Part shown: positions 7,248 through 14,701 of the stretch, piece by piece | How the letters are laid out: every line of letters starts with the position of its first letter | Numbering within the stretch: position 1 is the first letter of the stretch | Source: JADLEX01 sp964586775 | GTDB taxonomy: Bacteria; Lernaellota; Lernaellaia; JACKCT01 | DNA: 27,085 nucleotides | NCBI GenBank assembly: GCA_964586775.1 | Contig: CAZPJD010000025.1 | Span: forward strand, 1-27,085 | Direction: 5' to 3' | Position numbers and translations under genes: made by a program | Notes under the pieces: generated by a model | Databases searched by the model: none | Seen by the model: the letters and a program-made list of their open reading frames with translations, nothing else | Told to the model about the DNA's origin: nothing

Positions 7248-9589
7248 GGCATCTCCGCGACACGGGTCATCCACGTCAGATCGTCCTTGCGACGCGAGTC
7301 ATCCTGGCGAACGACCGGTGTCGCCCACACGTCCACCGAATCGATGGAGGGAGGCGTCGTCGGCGGCTCTCGCGCCGTGAGCACCGTCAGATCGCGTTCG
7401 CCACCCAGTCTCGCGGGGTTCCCGTAGATCGGTAGACCGAGCGGCCCGAAGCGTACCGACGAATCCGGCAGACGCTCGCCGCCCGCAAAAAACTCCAGTT
7501 CCAACGGCGCGTCCGCAGGCCACGGCGTGAAGCCGATCTGGCGGGTGCGGCCCGGCGGAACCTCGACGTCGAAATATAAATTCGTTCGATTGGACGTGAG
7601 TCGAAAAGCCCCCTCGTCGGGAGCACCGATCCGGCGATACGTATAAATGCCGTTCTCGCATCGAATCACGCCTTGGAACCGAACGGGCTTTTGCGCGGCG
7701 TGGAAATTCACGTGGAAGCGCTCGAACGCCCGATCGGGAAACACCGCATCGACCGGATGGCCGGCTCGGCCAAGCTCGCGGATATGCGTCCGACGCACCT
7801 TGCGCAAGGTCTTGCGCGCGTTCCACGCCTTGGCGCGGGCGTCGCGCGAGAGCAATTCGTCGGCGATGAGATTGCGGGCCTCACGCCCGTCCTGCGAGAG
7901 CACGTACAACTCCTCGAATCGCCCATCGTCCGCCGGTCGCCCGGCCATGACGCCGCCATAGGGGTCGTCGCGAACGATGAATTTCGTCTCGCCGCGAACC
8001 AGTGCGAATTGGCCCGGCGACTCGGCGACGACATCCTCGGGCGCGGAATCGGCGGATAGCAACGAACGGCTCTCGATCCCGGCGCTTGGCGAAGCGCCCG
8101 CCAGTTGGGCCAGCGTCGCGTGGACGTCGATCGCCCCGCGCGGACCCGATCGAGGCCCCACCGGAACGAAACCCGGCCGCCGGACGATGAGCGCCACGCG
8201 AATCTCGCCGTCGTACAGGCTGTGGCCATGCCCCATCGGATGCCCCGCCTCCCACGAAATGCCGTGCGTGCCGACGACGGCGATCACCGCGGGATCGACG
8301 CGGTTCTCGGTTTCGAAGTGACGAACGACCCGCCCGATCGTCGCATCGGTGCGCGCGACCGCGCCCGCGATCCGGTCTCGCGCGTCGCCATCGGGCATGA
8401 TGGGCTCGATCGCGCCGCGCTCCACCAGTTCGTTCCAGGTGCGCCTGATGCCGCCGAGATGGACGACGACGAATACGGGGGACGATGGGCGGGATTTTCT
8501 TTCTCGCAGCCACGCGTCGATCTGATCGCTCGCGCTTTCGGGCCGCCCGAAAAACACCGCTTCGTCGAACGCGGCCGCGATGGGATCGTTCTCCCGATGC
8601 GGATCTTCGCCCAGGTAGATGGTTCGATATTCTTCCCGTGCGAGGAGGCGCGGCAGGGAATCGGTCGAAACGCCGGCGACGACGTCCCGGGTTGTGAGCG
8701 CGAGGTGCGCGCGCAGCTCGTCGGGCGAAATCGGACGGTTGTCGAGGGGGAGGCCGACGACGGACGCCGGACGTCCTGCGAGAATGGCGGCCATCGACGC
8801 CCGTGCCGTATTGGACGGAGAGATGGCGCGCTCGACCGTCATTCCCGAAACCGAAAGTCGCCAAAGGGTTGGCGCATGCGTCGCGCACCATGCGCCTTCG
8901 GTCAGATCGCGGCGCAATCCGTCCGCCATTACGAGCAGAATGTCGGGCTTGTCCGCGGGTGTCGGTGCGGACACGTCGCCGATCACGCGCGGGGCGACCA
9001 GCGCGAAGGGCGACTGCATGGCGCGTCCGACCTGCCGCTCGTATCTCGCCACGACCTCGTCGGGCGGACGCTCGGCCTGCAGGCGAAACTCGACGCGCAT
9101 CCGTCGCCCGGCGAAATCCGAGACGTCCCACGCGAATCGCCGCGAGTGATCGACCGGCAGGTCGCGAAACACCCAGCGCGAGCGAAGGCCCATCCACGTG
9201 TTGCGCCAGACCGAGCGCTTGACCTTCCACTCCCGTTCGGCGGCCACGTTCGAGGCGTCGTCAATGAGTCTTGCGCGAATCCGCACCGGCGCACGGCCGA
9301 GCAAAGGCGGGTCGACGGCGTACGAAAACGCGATGCGGGCGCCGGAAGGCATCGTAAACGAAGGGGTGGTGAACGTGCGTGCGCCGTCGCCTTCGGGGAT
9401 CGTGAGCGGCAGCGCCGCGCGCGTAACGACAGGAGCGGACGAGCCCGTGACGGGCACGTGCACGTTCGTGGCGCCGATCTCGCGCGCGAGCGCGAGCAGG
9501 TCGATCGCCGCCCGGTTCGCGTCGTCGTGCGCCGGCGCGCAAGCCGTCGCGAGCGCGATGGCGATCAACATCGGCGCGATGACCCTCAT
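7244..9589 (-). CDS. Lipoprotein with sulfatase-fold domain, partly degenerate
   Basis: The 781-residue product starts with a lipoprotein signal (hydrophobic to ALATAC, lipidated cysteine C17). Next comes a region rich in predicted beta strands (about 40-205), a sulfatase-fold domain (about 213-620) and a C-terminal beta-rich region (about 660-781). KPDILLVMADGLRRD keeps the first metal-binding aspartate (D223). The nucleophile region reads SPSNTARASMAAILAG, with alanine at the expected position and Thr one residue earlier. The usual SDHGE motif is GTHGI: aspartate lost, H442 kept. GHGHSLYDGEIRVALIVRRPG follows, as in sulfatases. Lipobox and context place it in the envelope. It overlaps both neighbours by 4 bp and is probably a distant paralogue and partner of the next gene. 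Activity is doubtful and substrate unknown. Confidence 0.75.
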   Translation of the reverse strand: MRVIAPMLIAIALATACAPAHDDANRAAIDLLALAREIGATNVHVPVTGSSAPVVTRAALPLTIPEGDGARTFTTPSFTMPSGARIAFSYAVDPPLLGRAPVRIRARLIDDASNVAAEREWKVKRSVWRNTWMGLRSRWVFRDLPVDHSRRFAWDVSDFAGRRMRVEFRLQAERPPDEVVARYERQVGRAMQSPFALVAPRVIGDVSAPTPADKPDILLVMADGLRRDLTEGAWCATHAPTLWRLSVSGMTVERAISPSNTARASMAAILAGRPASVVGLPLDNRPISPDELRAHLALTTRDVVAGVSTDSLPRLLAREEYRTIYLGEDPHRENDPIAAAFDEAVFFGRPESASDQIDAWLRERKSRPSSPVFVVVHLGGIRRTWNELVERGAIEPIMPDGDARDRIAGAVARTDATIGRVVRHFETENRVDPAVIAVVGTHGISWEAGHPMGHGHSLYDGEIRVALIVRRPGFVPVGPRSGPRGAIDVHATLAQLAGASPSAGIESRSLLSADSAPEDVVAESPGQFALVRGETKFIVRDDPYGGVMAGRPADDGRFEELYVLSQDGREARNLIADELLSRDARAKAWNARKTLRKVRRTHIRELGRAGHPVDAVFPDRAFERFHVNFHAAQKPVRFQGVIRCENGIYTYRRIGAPDEGAFRLTSNRTNLYFDVEVPPGRTRQIGFTPWPADAPLELEFFAGGERLPDSSVRFGPLGLPIYGNPARLGGERDLTVLTAREPPTTPPSIDSVDVWATPVVRQDDSRRKDDLTWMTRVAEMP

Positions 9590-11094
9590 GGCTTCGCGCT
9601 CCGCAGGTCGTAGATGCGAATCTGGTGCTCGCGACCGTCGCCGAACGCGCGACCGGTGCCCACGCGCCGATAGCGCGCGTCGAGCGATGCGAGCGCCTGA
9701 GCCGCGCGATTGATCTGGTCGTCCGACAGGCACGTCACCGCGAACGACGCGCCCCACTCCCGATGGCGCTCGATGTCGTCCGGCGTCAGTCGGCGCGAAA
9801 ACCATCCGCGCCGGTGCGCGTGGTAGATCACCTGATTCCGGCGCGTCGAGCCGGGATCAAGGACCAGCAGCAACGCGTTCTCGGGCGTGATTTGACGCGC
9901 CATTTCGCCCGCGCGCGTGCTGCTGGGGTCGGTGCGGTATTCGTTGCGCACGTAGAGCGTGGACACGATCAAAAATGCGGCGATGACCGCGCCGCCGATC
10001 GCGATTTGCCGGTTTGTCGCCGCGAACCGACGGACAAGTGCGACGAAGCCCGCGCCCGCCAGCACCGCGAGCGGCGGCGTGAACGGAAGCTGATAGTAGT
10101 TGTGCAGAAAATGCCCCTCGCCCATGACGAGCGCAAAAACACCCGTCGCGGCGAGCCACCACAGCAAAAAAGTTGAACGCCCGCGCGTTTGGCGAAGAGT
10201 GAGGGTGAGCGCGGCGAGCACCGCGACAACGGGCGTCATCGCGCGGTCGAACAGGCGCGCTTGCAGCGTCATCCAGAATTTGCCCGAGGTCAGCAATTCG
10301 ACCGAGCCCCACAGCTTGGTCGAGCCGACGATCTGCCCCGCGCCTTCGGTGGCGTTGCCGAGCGAGCCAATGCGCGCCGCGTAAAGGATCCACGCGATCG
10401 GGGCGAACACGCACAGCGCCGCGAAGATCCACGTAGATGCCCGCGCAAAAAACTGCGCGCGATGGCGGATGAGGCCGGTCGCGAGAAAAAGCACACCCAA
10501 ATAGAGCGCGAAGATCTTGAACAGCGCGGCCAGGCAGGTGGCGAGCCCCGCGAGGTACAGATCTCGCGGGCGATCGGAGTCGAGCCAGCGATGCCACCAG
10601 TCCACCGCCGCGATCACGCACGCCACCATCCACGGGTCCGACATGATCGTACGCCCGAAAAACCACGGAAATGGCGCGAAGTTCCAAAAGAACACCGCCG
10701 CGAGCGCCGATCGGTCGTCGTACAAACGCGTCGCGAGGCGAAAGAGAAAGATGGAACCCACGAGCATGGCGGCGATGGAGAGCAGACGCGGCCATGCGTG
10801 CGATACGCCGAACGCGCGATAGAGGATCGCCGCCGCGACGTGATAGATGGGCGCTTCCTCGGCCTCGACGTTGTCGCGCGCGGGGCCGGGATCGAGCACG
10901 TCCCACTGCGTGCGAAAGGGATTGAAATCGCGCTCGGCGAGGTTGCGGATGACCGAGGCCGCGGAGCACTGGTTCCACGAATGGCGATCCTCGATCGGCG
11001 CCGCGAGGTGGGGCAGGCGAATCACGATCGACGCGGCGAGCACGACCCACAGGGCGCGGCGCACGAAACGCGGATCGCTCCAGTCGGTGTTCAT
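9586..11094 (-). CDS. GT-C family glycosyltransferase (PMT/ArnT-like, GT39-type)
   Basis: The 502-residue polytopic protein has about ten to twelve hydrophobic helices and a soluble C-terminal tail (from about 390). After the first helix comes a loop with acidic residues and the family-like IEDRHSWNQCSAASVIRNLA (about 35-53). EAEEAPIYHVAAAILYRAFG follows, resembling the E-x-P-x-Y helix of PMT_2/ArnT proteins. Such enzymes transfer a sugar from polyprenyl phosphate to lipid, glycan or protein on the outer face of the membrane. The donor would plausibly come from the DPM1-like enzyme two genes upstream. The start at 11094 shares one base with the preceding stop (TGATG). The acceptor cannot be read from sequence. 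Confidence 0.8.
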   Translation of the reverse strand: MNTDWSDPRFVRRALWVVLAASIVIRLPHLAAPIEDRHSWNQCSAASVIRNLAERDFNPFRTQWDVLDPGPARDNVEAEEAPIYHVAAAILYRAFGVSHAWPRLLSIAAMLVGSIFLFRLATRLYDDRSALAAVFFWNFAPFPWFFGRTIMSDPWMVACVIAAVDWWHRWLDSDRPRDLYLAGLATCLAALFKIFALYLGVLFLATGLIRHRAQFFARASTWIFAALCVFAPIAWILYAARIGSLGNATEGAGQIVGSTKLWGSVELLTSGKFWMTLQARLFDRAMTPVVAVLAALTLTLRQTRGRSTFLLWWLAATGVFALVMGEGHFLHNYYQLPFTPPLAVLAGAGFVALVRRFAATNRQIAIGGAVIAAFLIVSTLYVRNEYRTDPSSTRAGEMARQITPENALLLVLDPGSTRRNQVIYHAHRRGWFSRRLTPDDIERHREWGASFAVTCLSDDQINRAAQALASLDARYRRVGTGRAFGDGREHQIRIYDLRSAKP

Positions 11095-12008
11095 CACGCG
11101 CCCTCGCCGCGCGGGCGTTTGGGCCACAGCGCCGCGGCCATCACCGTTTCGGCGGCGATCCAAGCCAGGCGCGAGACGAGCGAGATCGCAACCGCCCCCT
11201 CGGGGCCGAATCGTCCCTTGAGCGCCAGCACGAGAATTCCCTCGCGAACGCCCAGCCCGCCGGGCGTGAGAAACGACAGGAACCCCACCAGCCACGAGAG
11301 CGCGAAGACGCCGGTGAGCTCGGCGTACGCACCCGTGGCGTCGAGCCCCAGCGCCGCCACGCACGCGACGGCCGACAGGCCGTGCGCGAGCCAACCGATC
11401 GCGACGACGAGGGCGAGCGCGACGATGCGCGGATACCCGAGACGCAGTTCAATGGGCTCGCGCTTCGCGAGACGCAGGCCGAGGTTCATTCCCCATTCCA
11501 CGATGCGCGGATGCAAGCCGAGAATCCCCGCGCACGCGAGCGACGGAAACACCCACGGCGGCCACGCGCCGGCGAGCGCCTCGATGCGTCCGGCGAGCAG
11601 GACGAACACCAGGGCGCTCGACGCGATCATCAGGATGATCTCAATGTAGAGCCCGATCGTCGCCGCCGCCTTGGTGGTTCCGGCGCGCACGGCCCAACCG
11701 ATGCGCACGAGCGGCAGCATGACCTTGCCGGGCACGTACTTCGCCACCTGCGATGACGCCCACACGCACCACGCGGGCGCGGGCTCCATGGCGGGCCCCG
11801 AAGCGGCGGAAACGCGCCGCCAGACCTCCGCTTGAAGAACGAAGAAAACGAGATTGGCGACGACGGCCAGTGCGAAAAACGCCGGGTGAAAACGCACGCC
11901 GGAGGCGATCAGGCGATCCCACTGCGAAAGCAGCACGTAGCCGAGAAACGCCAGGATGAGCGCGGCGAGGATGAGTTGGAGGACCGACCGCCGCGCCGAG
12001 GCGTTCAT
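11094..12008 (-). CDS. UPF0104 / LPG-synthase-TM (AglD-like) membrane protein
   Basis: The 304-residue integral membrane protein has about seven to eight helices. It carries two hallmarks of the UPF0104 family (the membrane part of MprF and of archaeal AglD): QVAKYVPGKVM (about 87-97) and FLTPGGLGVREG (about 246-257). The role is unsettled; members are often encoded beside polyprenyl-phosphate sugar synthases and GT-C transferases and are suggested to move lipid-linked sugars across the membrane. Its position between exactly such genes supports that reading. ATGA overlap with the upstream glycosyltransferase and a one-base overlap with the next gene imply one transcript. Confidence 0.85.
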   Translation of the reverse strand: MNASARRSVLQLILAALILAFLGYVLLSQWDRLIASGVRFHPAFFALAVVANLVFFVLQAEVWRRVSAASGPAMEPAPAWCVWASSQVAKYVPGKVMLPLVRIGWAVRAGTTKAAATIGLYIEIILMIASSALVFVLLAGRIEALAGAWPPWVFPSLACAGILGLHPRIVEWGMNLGLRLAKREPIELRLGYPRIVALALVVAIGWLAHGLSAVACVAALGLDATGAYAELTGVFALSWLVGFLSFLTPGGLGVREGILVLALKGRFGPEGAVAISLVSRLAWIAAETVMAAALWPKRPRGEGA

Positions 12009-12958
12009 CCGAGCCGCTCGGCGATGGAGAATTCGTCGGAGGATCGGCGCCCATGTTTGGTCATCATCTCGCCGAGCAGGCCGATCGACACGAACTGCAC
12101 GCCGGTGATGACGAGCAGAACGCCGAGCAGTAGAAGCGGTCGGTTGCCGATGGGGCGCTCGCCGACGATCCAGAGAACGGACATGTAAAGGCAGATCCCA
12201 AACCCGAGCCCGCCGAGCACCATGCCGCCGCCGCCGAACAAATGCGCCGGGCGCTGCATGTAGCGCGACAAAAACAGCACCGTCAGCAGGTCCGTCGCGC
12301 CGCGCAGGTAGCGCTCGAATCCGTATTTCGACCGGCCGTGCGCCCGCGCGTGGTGCTCGACCTCGATCTCGGCCGAGCGAAAGCCCTTTTGATGCGCGAG
12401 CACGGGGATGAAGCGGTGCCGCTCGCCGTAGATCTCGATCTCGCGAAGCACGTCGCGCCGATATGCCTTGAATCCGCAGTTGAAGTCGTGCAGGTGAACG
12501 CCCGACAACCTTGCCGTCACCGCGTTGAACAGGCGCGAGGGCAGAGTCTTTTCCAGCGGGTCGTTGCGCCGTCGCTTCCAGCCGCTGACGAGGTCGAACC
12601 CCTCGCGCAGTTTCGCGAGAAAACGCCCGATCTCGCGCGGGTCGTCCTGCAGATCGGCGTCCATCGTGACAACGAACTCCCCGCGCGCGGCGGCGAATCC
12701 GGCCGAAAGCGCGGCGCTCTTGCCGAAGTTGCGCCGAAACCGGATCACGACGACGCGCGAGTCGGCGTCGTGCAGGGCGCGCATCACGTCGAATCCGCCG
12801 TCGGTGCTTCCGTCATCGACGACGACGATCTCGAACGGTCGCGCGAGCGCCTCCAGCGACGCGGTCACGCGCCGGATCAGCTCCGGCAACGAGTCTTTCT
12901 CGTTGAAACACGGGATGACGACGGAGATCTCGGGCACGAACGCCTCTCGCGCGGGCAT
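12005..12958 (-). CDS. Polyprenyl-phosphate glycosyltransferase (GT2, DPM1/GtrB/ArnC-like)
   Basis: The 317-residue enzyme has an N-terminal GT-A domain and two C-terminal membrane helices (about 238-262 and 275-298), the GtrB architecture. Visible motifs are SVVIPCFNE, VVVDDGSTD (D48/D49), RRNFGKSAALSAGF, the metal-binding MDADLQDDP (D100, D102), FNCGFKAYRRDVL and ARAHGRSKYG. The reaction is transfer of a sugar from a nucleotide donor to polyprenyl phosphate on the cytoplasmic side; the sugar is not predictable. The start is ambiguous. ATG 12958 has only a weak AGG upstream, whereas GTG 12937 (codon 8) has AGAGG five bases ahead of it and would begin right at PEISVVIP. Confidence 0.9.
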   Translation of the reverse strand: MPAREAFVPEISVVIPCFNEKDSLPELIRRVTASLEALARPFEIVVVDDGSTDGGFDVMRALHDADSRVVVIRFRRNFGKSAALSAGFAAARGEFVVTMDADLQDDPREIGRFLAKLREGFDLVSGWKRRRNDPLEKTLPSRLFNAVTARLSGVHLHDFNCGFKAYRRDVLREIEIYGERHRFIPVLAHQKGFRSAEIEVEHHARAHGRSKYGFERYLRGATDLLTVLFLSRYMQRPAHLFGGGGMVLGGLGFGICLYMSVLWIVGERPIGNRPLLLLGVLLVITGVQFVSIGLLGEMMTKHGRRSSDEFSIAERLG

Positions 12959-12967
12959 GCCGCGCGC

Positions 12968-13474
12968 CTAGATCGTCGCGGGGCTGCCCTGATTGACGAG
13001 GAACTGGAACACGAGCGACGCCTCGAAGACGTCCTCGGGGTCCTCGGCGTCCACCGCCGAGAAACGCACCTCGAAGTTCAGAACCGCCGGGATCGAGATC
13101 GTTTGGGGGACGATGAGGTCGAGCTCTTCGCGCTCGGCGTCCACCTCGAACTCCTGTATCCACTCGCCATCTTTCGTGGCGTTGGGATTCAGCAGCGCAA
13201 TGGTCGCCTGAAGCGGGTTGTCCTTGAACCGCTCGAATTCGTCGAACTGAACGACCACCTCGACCGGTGTGCCGACCGGGCCCTGCGAATCGGAGAACCA
13301 GACGTCGCCGATCACGCGGTCCTTGGAGAACCCGAAAATGTCATCCTGCTCGACGACGATCTCGACGGCCACGGCGTCTTCGTCGCCCTTCGCCTCTTCC
13401 TCGTCTTGCGGCGAGCAAGCCGGTGCGATCGCCAGCAACACCACAAAAACCGCGGCCCAGTCCCGAATTCGCAT
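12968..13474 (-). CDS. Small lipoprotein of unknown function
   Basis: I do not recognise this 168-residue protein. It begins with a signal sequence ending AIAPAC, with C20 as the probable lipidated residue. A strongly acidic linker (SPQDEEEAKGDEDA) follows, then about 130 residues with alternating hydrophobic pattern suggesting a beta-sandwich. It has no cysteine after C20 and no known catalytic motif. The start at 13474 is preferred over an upstream ATG at 13534 because it puts the signal sequence at the N-terminus and has GGGGA about five bases upstream. It is the first gene of the minus-strand operon, 9 bp ahead of the glycosyltransferase, with a good promoter about 60-85 bases upstream. 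A structural or accessory role at the envelope is only inferred. Confidence 0.75.
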   Translation of the reverse strand: MRIRDWAAVFVVLLAIAPACSPQDEEEAKGDEDAVAVEIVVEQDDIFGFSKDRVIGDVWFSDSQGPVGTPVEVVVQFDEFERFKDNPLQATIALLNPNATKDGEWIQEFEVDAEREELDLIVPQTISIPAVLNFEVRFSAVDAEDPEDVFEASLVFQFLVNQGSPATI

Positions 13475-13515
13475 CCCGGTCCCCGTCTCGAATTTCCGCG
13501 CGACGCGGATGTTCG

Positions 13516-13544
13516 TTGATCCGACGGACCCCATTATGTAGAAT
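13516..13544 (+). promoter_or_regulatory. Sigma70-type promoter of the plus-strand polysaccharide operon
   Basis: TTGATC (13516-13521, four of six) and TAGAAT (13539-13544, five of six) have the ideal 17-base spacer. The start site would be near 13551, about 25 bases before the ATG at 13577. The spacer and -10 overlap the promoter for the divergent operon. Confidence 0.65.
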
Positions 13545-13560
13545 CATCGCCGATTTTCAA
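13533..13560 (-). promoter_or_regulatory. Sigma70-type promoter of the minus-strand envelope operon
   Basis: On the minus strand TTGAAA (13560-13555, five of six to consensus) and CATAAT (13538-13533, five of six) are separated by 16 bases. Transcription would start near 13526, giving a leader of about 50 bases before the lipoprotein ATG at 13474. The -10 box directly abuts the -10 box of the opposing promoter. Confidence 0.65.
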
Positions 13561-13576
13561 TGCTCATCGGACGCCC

Positions 13577-14701
13577 ATGAAAAACGCCAACGCACCCGGT
13601 GCGCCCATCGGCATCGCGCAGATCGTTCACAGCCTCGAAATCGGCGGGATGGAGCGGGTGGCGATGTATCTGGCCACGCGCGTCGATCGCGCCCGTTTTC
13701 GACCGCTTGTCGTGTGCCTGACGGTGCGCGGCGACTTCGCGGACGCGATCGAAGCTGCGGGCGTCGAGGTCGTTGCGCTCGGCAAAGGTCCCGGCGTGGA
13801 CCTGCGACTTCCGTTTCGTCTGGCGCGAATCCTGCGCGAGCGCAACGTGCGAATCGTTCACGCGCACAACTCGGGGCCTTGGTTCACCGGCGGGCTCGCG
13901 CGATTGATCGGCGGCCTCGACGGCGCGGTGGTCACCGACCATTCACGACCCTATCCGGAAAAGTGGACGGTGCGCTGCGTCGAACGTGTGCTGGCGCACG
14001 CGGTGCGCGTGGTCTCCGTGAGCGAGGACAACCGCCAGTTGCTCCACCAGCACATCGGCATCCCGCTCGCGAAAATCCGCGTGATCCCCAACGGTGTCGA
14101 GGCGCCGTCGCCTCCGTCGCCCGAGCGGCTGGCCGATTTGCGTCGCGAGTTCGGCATCGACGGGCGCGATGTGATCGGCGTGTGCGTTGCGCGGCTCGAA
14201 GCGCAAAAGGCCCACGAGGTCCTGATCGATGCCGTGAAGTCGGTCGCAGATCGCGGCGTGCCGCTGCGTGTGCTGTGCGTCGGCATGGGAAGCCGCGAGG
14301 ACGAATTGCGCGCGCTCGCGGCGCAAAAGGGCGTCGGCGACCGCGTGCTGTTCGTCGGCAAGCGGATCGACGCGACGGATCTTCTTTTTCTCGCCGACCT
14401 GTTTGTGCTCTCAAGCGATTGGGAAGGACTGCCGATGTCCGTGCTGGAGGCGCTCGGCGTCGGGCTGCCCGTGGTGGGGACGCGCGTCGGCGACATGGAA
14501 CTCGCGGTGAAAGACTCGGTCAACGGATTTTTGTGTCCGCCGCGCGATTGGGCGGCGCTCGCCGACGCGCTGGAGACGCTGGCGAACGACGCCGAACGGC
14601 GACGCGCGATGGGCGCGGCGGGCCGGGATCTGTTCGCGCGCGAGTTCCACGTCGATCGCATGGTCGAGCGCTACGCCGCGATTTACGAGGAGTGCCTGTG
14701 A
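13577..14701 (+). CDS. Glycosyltransferase family 4 (GT-B fold)
   Basis: The 374-residue cytoplasmic, retaining-type GT-B enzyme has IVHSLEIGGMERV (N-terminal acceptor-side glycine loop, about 16-28), VHAHNSGPWF, SVSEDNR and VIPNGVE (169-175). The donor-binding half shows VARLEAQKAHE, FVGKRIDATDLL and DWEGLPMSVLEALGVGLPVVGT with the E-x7-E pair E283/E291. It probably adds a sugar from a nucleotide donor to a lipid-linked repeat unit; donor and acceptor are not predictable. It is the first gene of the plus-strand operon, downstream of a clear promoter. Its stop overlaps the flippase GTG start (GTGA), and its 3' end holds the flippase Shine-Dalgarno GAGGAG. Confidence 0.9.
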   Translation: MKNANAPGAPIGIAQIVHSLEIGGMERVAMYLATRVDRARFRPLVVCLTVRGDFADAIEAAGVEVVALGKGPGVDLRLPFRLARILRERNVRIVHAHNSGPWFTGGLARLIGGLDGAVVTDHSRPYPEKWTVRCVERVLAHAVRVVSVSEDNRQLLHQHIGIPLAKIRVIPNGVEAPSPPSPERLADLRREFGIDGRDVIGVCVARLEAQKAHEVLIDAVKSVADRGVPLRVLCVGMGSREDELRALAAQKGVGDRVLFVGKRIDATDLLFLADLFVLSSDWEGLPMSVLEALGVGLPVVGTRVGDMELAVKDSVNGFLCPPRDWAALADALETLANDAERRRAMGAAGRDLFAREFHVDRMVERYAAIYEECL

